Of a stretch of DNA of 64,000 nucleotides, positions 56,144 through 64,000 are shown piece after piece; the first letter of the stretch is position 1; each line of letters starts with the position of its first letter. Source of the stretch: Phlebotomus papatasi (Eukaryota; Arthropoda; Insecta; Diptera; Psychodidae); assembly GCF_024763615.1 (NCBI RefSeq), contig NC_077224.1:78936712-79000711 (forward strand), written 5' to 3'. The notes beneath the pieces were generated by a model, which saw nothing but the letters and a program-made list of their open reading frames with translations, was not told the DNA's origin and did no database searches. The position numbers and the translations under genes are program-made.

Positions 56144-56841
56144 ACAGTTAGTGAAATAATGGTTTCCGTGGATTCGTGGAACTTGAATCTAATAATCGGT
56201 TAATTATTTTTAAATGTGAGCAAGAGTTATTCCAGGAAAAAATGCAATGACGAACCTTAACAACCCATCGTGCGAATCTTGCCTTCACAGGCAAGGTTCG
56301 CACAAATCATCATACTTTTTTTCATTTTCCTGTCCAGGAAAAAGAAAAGATTTTACGGCAGTGAATGAGGCACGCATAGAAACTTAAAAGACCAGAGATT
56401 CTTGTGGTATAGCGCAATTGATTGTTCATTTTACCGTTCAGCCAGAAAAAGATCTTGAATATTAACTTCCAAAAAGCGTGCGAACCATCCCTCACTTCCC
56501 CTACTATTTGGAATGTTTTAAATCGTTTCACAATACTATAGAACTGAATCGTGTTGTATTGTGGGTTTATCGATCTCCACAATCTGTGTAATGTTATCAA
56601 AACTTAGTTTTTACTATTTTATTATTTTTATTACTGAAGACAATTATATAATAAGTAGCACTTTTTCGATATCAAAGTGATTGTTCATAATTTAAAATGA
56701 CAACATTTCCTTTAAGTAATTATATGAAAGGTTTTAGAACTAATGTACTTTAAAACTTTTTCATGGCTTGTCCAAATCAATTCATAAATACGAAAGTGTT
56801 TCTAGATTTAATAAAAAAAAACTGCCAAATTTCTTGTCTTA

Positions 56842-57060
56842 GGGTAAGTGTACCAAATTTTGCTTAGCTTGCAATTTCGGCCACTTCTTTTATTCATTAA
56901 ATTTCCTTAAATTTTTAGTTTTTGTATACTCTACAGATTAAAAAAATGCAAAAAATCAAAAAATGTCGCTTCGCCTAACGAGGTCATGTGAAAAAGACTG
57001 GGAGAATTCTTTAAGGGCAAGGAACTATGAAAATGAAGGTGGCCGAAATAAGCCACTAAA
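56842..57060. repeat. Family H fragment (left end)
   Basis: TA-GGGTAAGTGTACCAAATTTT, then GCTTGCAATTTCGGCCACTT and, further on, GGTGGCCGAAATAAG match family H. The right tip is missing. Confidence 0.55.
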
Positions 57061-60000
57061 GCTATGTCTGTGTGCAACTAGGGTATTTTAGTCTTCCAGT
57101 AAGCTAAGGATTCACAGAGAATTTACAGAATTCATGTGAAATAAACTTTAATTCAAGGTATCTAAATTCATCCCGCAAAAATTCCATCCAGTTATCCTTC
57201 GTCGTGAGTGTTGATGAAAGATTCTTCAAACTAATTGGGTCAATTTGTTCACCCGGAAAGAAACTTTTCCCTGTAATTTGCCCTAAGGACAGAAAACCTT
57301 TGTTGAAGCCAAAAGGAAAATGCTTATGTTCTTGTTTATCTTTTGTGTTATACCTCTTGTTTTCTGTCTTTAGATCAACATTCAACAAACCAAAAAAGTA
57401 ATAAAGGTGGACGCCTTGGAAAAAAATGAAATGGTCGTTTGCAGAAAAATTGTTTGTCCAACTAATTTGTGGCAATCAGATGCTCCGTGCTGAAGAGCAG
57501 AGCAATCACTCTTATGATTCTAAAGCATCTAGGGACACAATGGAGTTTATTGGCAGGAGTTGGATAGAGATTCATCCGGAAGATTGTGGTTGATACAGAC
57601 AACACTCTTATGCATATATTTATTGTGCTTAAAGAGATACCACAGAGCATCTGTTATAGCTGCGGGCGCTTTGTCGTTTGTGAGTGCGAATCAGATGAAA
57701 ATGGTCCCGGTATTTTCCTCCTTCCAACGGTAACGATTGTCTCTTTTGATGCTTTAATTTTCGAACATCCTAAAGAGAGATGAAAGGCTGATCAGTAGGG
57801 TAATTTGTTAAATTTGAAATGCAGTGTATTAAATTGTTTTGAAATTGAGAAATTTTACATTTTTAAAAAATAACTTTAAGAAATTGTTTCAAAAAAGGAG
57901 AAGTTTAGAAGATCAATCTAAGTCTAAAAGATTTTCGCCTATTTACTTTATTGATGAGCTGCTGGGGCATGTAGATAAAAAAAATTCCTCAACGCTTGAT
58001 CATGAAGTCAGTGTAATTTCAAGAGAACTTAATCACCTTTCTTTTGGTGGAATTCTCGTTAAACAGAGTTATTGAAAAGGGACGAAGAGCATTTGAAATA
58101 ATCCAAATTCGAGTTATGCTGAAGTCGCGAAATTAACTAAGAAGTGTGTCACTGCGCCGTCCGGAAAATTATAATACGATTCAAGGATCTCAAGACTGTT
58201 GCTGAGAAGCCAGAAGGAAGTAGCCGCAAGCCTGGGATTCAGGAAAAGAGGATGTCTCTCCAATAAAATCTTGACTTCATGATTAGTTAGTTAGAAACTG
58301 ATTGAAATGTAGTTTGTTCATTATGTTGCACTATACCTGATTCATAGGTAGGGCAGGAAACTTAGCTAAATTATTGATTTAATTGGTCAGCTATATAAAT
58401 GATCGTTGTTTTCTAATATCCTTCTAATTGGATTATATTGCTTTTATTATTCAGAAAAAATTAAACTTTTGAAGATGTAAGTTGAATTTACAATTGGATT
58501 GCAGCAATCATCAAACATTCATCAGCCCCTTTGCGACAGATTTTCAAACATTAAGTGGAATCTCCTTGGAAGTACAATTGTAGAGATTTGAGGTCACATC
58601 TGGCCACAATAGAGACTTCACTCACGGTGCTAGGAAATGTCTCTTATGTGCCCTCAATGTGTTCAAAATGTTTATGGGGGCCATTCATGGAGGACGAGCA
58701 GAAGATTTGTCTTTATGTTTCGGAGTTGGTCTCTTTGGGAATTTGCCAGGACATGGGTTTGAATGGGACAAAAAAAGTGCAAGTAGTCTCGAGGTTTCCC
58801 AAGTAATATTCCAAACAATAAAATAATTATATATTTTGTACAAGAATAATTTGGTACAGGGATTGTGCATTTCCGTCTATGTTGCTGGATTGAGTGACTC
58901 CCTTGTGGATTAACGCCCCAACCACCCCCATTCATTAACGAACTTGGTTTCTCCAAAGCGAAATGGTGTGGTTAATAATGGCACATTTAGATGAGTGGCT
59001 AGTTGTAGGATTATTTGCTCATTCTCTAGATCTCTCCCCTGTAAATGCAAAAAAGAGTCGGAGGATTGAGATCGCAAACTTGTATACATAATATGCTTTT
59101 CGGGAGAGTCAGACATTGTGAGATAAATTTTCACCATATACCAAAGTCCGTATAAGTCCATCCACTACTCACAGTTTGTACATAGTACCATTTTCCTATG
59201 TGGAACATATGCAATGACTACATAATGGCAATGCGGGACACAATTTACTTTATTTAAATGAGCTCGATGACACTGAAAATGTGTCTGCCGTCACTGTTTT
59301 AAGGGGTTTTAATTGAATTTATTATACATTTTCCACACATACTGGAAAATTCTTCGTTGCTGCTCATTTTCCACCGCAAAAGAAATGGCGTAAACAATAA
59401 TTGGACATGAGGATATTTATTGCAAAAGACATAAAATTACATTATTGTTGTAGAATAGTGTTGGGTATCAATTGAGAAAATTCTGAAGATGATTCAATTT
59501 ATTACTTCATTGAAATATTTCTCCTCGAATATTGCCCGTATTTTTTTCAATATTTGATTAGTAAGACCCCGATCAATATTTCGAAATGAATTAAATATTC
59601 CACTTTATTAATATTACCCATCGCTTATTTAATTCATTTTCACCAGTTTCACAAACATAACATACTTATGAATACTAAATATAATATAATTACTCTGAAA
59701 ATTAAGAAGTAAATATTTTTGAGCGGTACAAAAATCTATTATGATCATTAAAACCATCGGTTTTGGTTATTTAATAATTTAAAATGAGTTAGAAATAATT
59801 TATAAAGTAAAAATATTTCTTTTATAGAATACTAAATGGTCGATTAAAAAAAAATTGAATAAAAAATCTCCAGATTTCTGCAGCTTATGATCGCAATAAA
59901 ATGCTAATATTATAAACGAAACTAATTAAAATTTTGGCACATTTTATGATTGTTCCAAACTCAGGTTATTTAAAAATTTCTTATTATGAAGCGCCAAAAA

Positions 60001-60416
60001 ATTTTGATATTCTAAGATGAATCTTAATTACTTGTTAAAAAATTGTATGCAAATCATATGCAAATTTAATATGATTATTCGTGATGTTCGTAATCTTATG
60101 AGTTTCGGAATGTATTTAAATCCTCTCATCTCACTTATTCATTGGGGTATACAGAGTAGAAATACGTACAACTTATAGAAGTGTATAATACAAACTGATG
60201 AAAATAATTTGAAAATTACAACCTTTAACCCCTTCCAAATTGAAAAGGAAATCTTGTTTGGGAAAATTACTTAGGAAAAGGTTCAGTGATCGTAAGATAT
60301 TCTTTTAATTAAGAAAGTTAATTATTTGCAAGTGGTTAACCCAGAGATAATTGCAGTGAATTAATAAAACGAATTTACGAATTTCACTTTTCTTTTAAAT
60401 CTATAAATAAATCTTC
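57061..60416. other. Long noncoding stretch
   Basis: Several open frames of 60-120 codons on both strands overlap one another without motifs or splice context. GAAACTGATTGAAATGTAG near 58290 recalls family F. No gene is supported. Confidence 0.45.
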
Positions 60417-61562
60417 GTTTTACTGCTCGAACTCAAAGAAAGAGTAGTTAATTATCCGCTATTTTCAAATTTGTTACCGCTCTGGAGCTTAAACAGTAAA
60501 AGATATCAACTTCCGGTCTTCGGTGACCCCCAATAAAAATCATTATCTCCAGACGCTATTTTCCTTTCTCCCCTTACCCCAACCATCCCTTCCAAAACCA
60601 TGTTTTTTTGGTTTTTCTCAATATTGGCTCAAGGTTTTTCAATTATTTTCAGATATGTTTTAGAGGTAATTCAGATGAGCATTTCGCCCAAACATACCAA
60701 TGCAATGTCCGGAACATTTGCCAATAGGAAATAACAAAGGTCAAATGTCAAACACTTTGGAGAGCAAAATTTTTCAACCGATTTGGTTGAATTTGGATTT
60801 TTTGAAAAAGTCTTGACATTTCTTATCCGGTTATATCAGACAGAATCGATAATGGATTGGTCAAGTAATCCTATAAATGATTTATTTTACTGCTCGAACT
60901 CTACGGAGAGAGCAGTATATATATAATCTCTCGATTTTTTCACCCCCCGGAGACCAATTTTATCAACAAATCTTCACGTTTCAGACGATTTCTGAGAAAT
61001 GTCGTCACGCTGTTTGTCCGTCTGTCGGTCTGTTCGTCCGTCCGCCAACTCTAGAGGCCAAACGGTAAGAGATAGCGCCTTGGGACCTTCGGGGGAACCC
61101 CATAAGTCGGCCCAAGGATCGTTAACATACCCCTCATTTTTCCATCCACCCCTCCCCTTCCCCTCCAAAACCATGTTTTTGGGATTGCTCGAAAACGCGT
61201 TTTGCGATTTTTTTCATTTTTGGATATGTTTTAGAGATTATCCAGGCGAACATTTCGTCCCGTTGAATCATTCCTAATAACGGTTTTTCAAGGTCAAAGG
61301 CGAAAATGACACTAAGAGAGCGCAATTATCAAGCAAATGGGGTCATGTTTGGTGGCGTTGGAAAGGTCTTGGAATTTCCAACAAAACTAAACCGGTTCCA
61401 ATCGGTTTTGAATCGGTAATGAACCGGTTCAAATCGATAAAATTTTTTAATCTGAAAATCAATCTTATTACTTTTAAAACTATTTTGGGGGATCTTTTGA
61501 GAGATTTATGAGTCGGTTCAAATCGATTGAGTAAGTAAGTAAGTCTCGAGTTCGAGCATTTC
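60417..61562 (+). repeat. Two diverged direct units of a TGCTCGAACTC repeat family
   Basis: TTTTACTGCTCGAACTC opens both units, at about 60418 and 60886. Shared phrases follow in the same order: a TCTGGAG/TCTAGAGG-CAAACGGTAAGAGAT or AAACAGTAAAAGATAT block, CCAAAACCATGTTTTT and ATATGTTTTAGAG. The second unit is longer and ends at 61562 with CTCGAGTTCGAGCA, the inverted form of the opening motif. A CCGTCTGTCGGTCTGTTCGT block (61015-61048) is present in unit 2 only. No ORF is supported. Confidence 0.65.
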
Positions 61563-61902
61563 GCAAAGCCTGGGATGCTTTACCACCCCTTTTCTCGAAT
61601 ATCCCATTTTATTTACGCATAAGCATAAATCTCACGAACATTGCATATGTAATGTACACTTCTCAGTTAATGTCTTATAGTTTATAATTGATTTCCGATT
61701 TGTGAATGAATTAAATTCCAAAGATGGGACGCTTTACTATTTCTTTTAATAAATATCGGGATCATAATCAAGTTTAAAAATTGTCCAGAAGACAATTATT
61801 TTTTCAAGATTATTCAAGACCAGGGTGCTTGACAATGTCAAGCACTTTGTACTTTGACATATTAAATTTTGTGAAAATTATTCTTTTATAATATATGAGA
61901 AT
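61563..61902. other. Noncoding stretch
   Basis: Nothing recognisable apart from a small palindromic CTTGACAATGTCAAG near 61829. Confidence 0.4.
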
Positions 61903-62095
61903 GTTTTCAGGCTTCGCATATTACTTTGGTTTTGAAAATTTCATATTTTTCCCATGTGCTTTAATGAATCTGTTTCAAGTTTTTTTTTTCAGGAAATATG
62001 GGATTATTTTCAGGAAATGTGGGATTATATTTATTAAAGGAATAAATAAACAAATATGAAGGTTTCTAAGATAGAGTGTGTACGAAGCCTGAAAG
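61903..62095. mobile_element. Family E palindromic MITE, copy 2 (diverged)
   Basis: GTTTTCAGGCTTCGCATATT at the left and GTGTACGAAGCCTGAAAG at the right match the ends of the copy at 4477. The centre contains a short direct duplication of CAGGAAATATGGGATTAT. Confidence 0.6.
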
Positions 62096-63180
62096 TCTTC
62101 CCCCATATTGACATCCATTAGTTAAAATCCTGGAATTTGAATCTACTAAAAATTTTAAAAGAAAAAGATTAAGACATTGATGGACGGATAACAAAAGTAA
62201 TAAAAAAATATTGCGAAGTTATATCAAATAAAACTCCATATTGTGTCAATTGAAAGTATTTTCTTGATAACCTGCATAGGAATTATGTAGGTTTATTAAA
62301 AAAGAATATTTTGGGCATGACTTCCCTTTTATAGTCACGGCTTTTATTCCTCTTCTCGAATTGAAATGGGAGTGGTTTAATATACAAGGATGTGCATTAT
62401 TTCCATAATCAATATAACACATAAAATCATAAGAAAAACACAAGTTTATATAGGTTAAACTGGCCAACAGGGCAGCGGAAATAAATTTTGTTCTTTTCTG
62501 AAAAAATAAAACAAGTTTCAATTTGATTATTTAATATGACCAATTTTCTAAGTAAATGGACTATACATTGAAAACATTTTTTCGCATATATCTAAAGGAA
62601 ACTGGACGTAGTGAAAATTGAAATAATTACACAATTAATATGTGTATCTAAATTATATTACGTTAAAGCTCAGCTTCCTTTATGTACGAAAAATATCGTT
62701 TTCAGTTTTCAATGTAGATCTACCTCCCCCTACTTATTTTATTTCTTTCATTCCGATGTTTTTTTTCTTCTCTTTTTAGTAAATAAGAAAATGTCTGCAA
62801 ATATTAATCCTCATCCATCGTATGTTTTTTTTTTTGAAATTTTGCAAATTTATTGAATATAAAATGTTATTTAATAATGATGAGGTAGAACACCCTTGTC
62901 AAATTCTTTTTCAGAATATTTCTATCGACAGGTTATTCTGCAGGAAAGGTCAAATAATAACAGTGAAACTGAAAAAGGTGTAAATTTATGAGGTTTATTG
63001 TGAGTTTAGGCGTTAAAAGGTGACATAAAATCGTTTATCGAAAGCCTTATATTGATTTCCTTGAAGGGTGCATCCTCCCCAAGTCAAAGTCTCGAACACA
63101 ATTTCTCCCCAATCAATTCCCTAAACTTGATTATCCTTCTTTTTGGTTCATTCAATGGCTTCTGGGTGATAAATAACTCC
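62096..63180. other. Noncoding stretch
   Basis: No gene or repeat end is supported. Confidence 0.4.
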
Positions 63181-63440
63181 TCAATTTAGCCACCTCGTGG
63201 AGACGAAACTTGTTTTCCCAGTCGCATTCTTTCCTTCTGGACATTCCACATGCTCTGGGCACATGTAGGAGGGTGGACTGAGAGAGCCTAGTACTTCCTC
63301 CAACGTCATTTCCTCAGCCGGTTCTCTCATTGAAAACGCATCATTGGAAAGGTTCCCAGTGGAATATTTTTCGCTCTGGAGAGAGACATTTTCCACTCTT
63401 GCGCCTTTAGCTACTCTCCCTAAATTTCCCCAATTTTCAT
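63181..63440 (-). CDS. Weak candidate coding exon
   Basis: An open minus-strand frame reads ENWGNLGRVAKGARVENVSL, then YSTGNLSNDAF, MREPAEEMTLEEVLGSLSPP and SYMCPEHVECPEGK, stopping after RWLN. The middle is acidic and the composition is less AT-rich than the surroundings. There is no good ATG at its start and no clear splice site. GKNATGKTS resembles a P-loop by chance only. It may be an exon, or antisense to a promoter-proximal region. I do not recognise it. Confidence 0.25.
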
Positions 63441-63469
63441 GCCGTCACGTTGCTCAACAGTCCTCAGTT

Positions 63470-63560
63470 TTCATTCAGTACCGGCGATGGCATTCAGTTC
63501 ATCGTTGAACGGCGCGTACGAAGCATCTGCTTCTTGTTTCGTCCCGGAAAACGTCCTCGT
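63470..63560 (+). promoter_or_regulatory. CpG-rich block with initiator-like motifs
   Basis: CATTCAGTACCGG and GCATTCAGTTCATCG carry two TCAGT initiator cores, followed by GAACGGCGCGTACGAAGC, the most CpG-rich non-repeat stretch of the window. This resembles an arthropod TATA-less promoter for a plus-strand transcript leaving the window, but no downstream coding exon is visible. Confidence 0.3.
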
Positions 63561-64000
63561 GGTGCAATTTTTATATCCCCAGAAGAACACTTTATCACTC
63601 CTCTTGGTGTCATATTGATAATTTAGTGCAATTGAGAATATTTAATAACCAAAAGTGTGGGTAGATCAGACTTTTTTAATCTTTGCTCTTTTTATGGTTA
63701 AATGGACATTTGTGCAAGAGAGACTGACTGATATGTGTTGAGGAATTTTTGCATTTCTACAAAAGAACAAAAAATGAAGATTCGCAATGAATTAAACTAA
63801 TTGAACAGACCACATTAAGATGAAACAATAACTAAAAAAAAACCACAACAATAAACCAATAAGTGATTCGTGGAATTTATCCAGCATCTCATCTTTATTA
63901 TTCCTTTCTGTCCACTCTCAACCCAAATCGGTTGGGAAGCAAGAGTATTTTCTGTGCTATTTGAGGTATATAACATATTCCTCGGGCGCCAATATTTATT
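63561..64000. other. Noncoding end of window
   Basis: No feature is supported here; possibly 5' UTR or first intron if the preceding block is a promoter. Confidence 0.4.

Larger units (their letters stand above)
54678..56501. mobile_element. Element X, GGGKAA-tip, TA-flanked (1824 bp), host of Y and Z2
   Basis: GGGGAAGTGAGGGATGCTTC at the left and CATCCCTCACTTCCCC-TA at the right form long inverted repeats, with CTTCGCACGC/GCGTGCGAAC. The word TTCGCAC/GTGCGAA recurs near both ends. Without Y the element is 979 bp, almost the 981 bp of W, and the two share interior blocks. R (38336) is a deletion derivative. No transposase remnant was recognised. Confidence 0.8.

Noticed and set aside
63181..63396. 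GKNATGKTS as a Walker A P-loop
   Set aside because: No preceding hydrophobic beta-strand and no Walker B or other NTPase context; the match is short enough to be chance.
1..64000. CRISPR arrays, operons or bacterial features
   Set aside because: Nothing resembling regularly spaced repeats with unique spacers, and the gene structure is eukaryotic.

Overview
The window is AT-rich eukaryotic DNA, almost certainly from an insect and most likely a dipteran. The clearest gene encodes an animal SLC5-type transporter with 59- and 64-bp introns. The rest is low gene density filled with short inverted-repeat elements and a 500-bp assembly gap. A phlebotomine sand fly would fit, but that is a guess from style, not proof.

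Genes. (1) On the minus strand, 21602-23413 is a complete three-exon SLC5 sodium-coupled solute transporter of 562 aa. (2) On the plus strand, 35253-40763 holds four plausible exons of a gene I do not recognise; first and last exons are missing and one internal phase does not join. (3) On the minus strand, 14213-14741 is a candidate small secreted, prohormone-like protein of about 146 aa in two exons. (4) 63181-63440 is a weak minus-strand ORF next to a CpG-rich, initiator-like block. I support no other host gene.

Mobile DNA dominates. The most striking set is a clan of TA-flanked elements whose tips all read GGG(G/T)AA. Inside the tip each family carries its own iterated short word, for example GCCTTTGAAT, ACCAAACAC, TTCGCAC or TGTCCAAAAT. 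At least fourteen members or fragments lie between 9.3 and 57 kb. Three of them (T at 18827-19894, U at 42970-43823, V at 50056-51586) keep pieces of a pogo-type Psq/CENP-B DNA-binding module, which ties the clan to pogo-like Tc1/mariner elements. Empty-site comparisons inside the window show a TA duplication for one of them (W, 45963-46943).

Elements are nested: a 112-bp foldback (B) holds a 990-bp solo-LTR-like insert, which holds a 677-bp inverted-repeat element (33043-34148). A pogo-like element X (54678-56501) holds Y (55299-56143), which holds Z2 (55366-55809). Copies of exactly equal length recur: three D foldbacks of 148 bp, several B foldbacks of 112 bp and two Z elements of 444 bp.

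Other items are a 5'-truncated non-LTR retrotransposon with a perfect 13-bp target duplication (6330-6956), a TTAA-flanked piggyBac-like element (45292-45780), a 355-bp near-perfect hairpin carrying a ribozyme-like motif (24366-24720), three tRNA-like SINE heads and two families with rapidly varying GC-rich blocks (1199-3017; 60417-61562).
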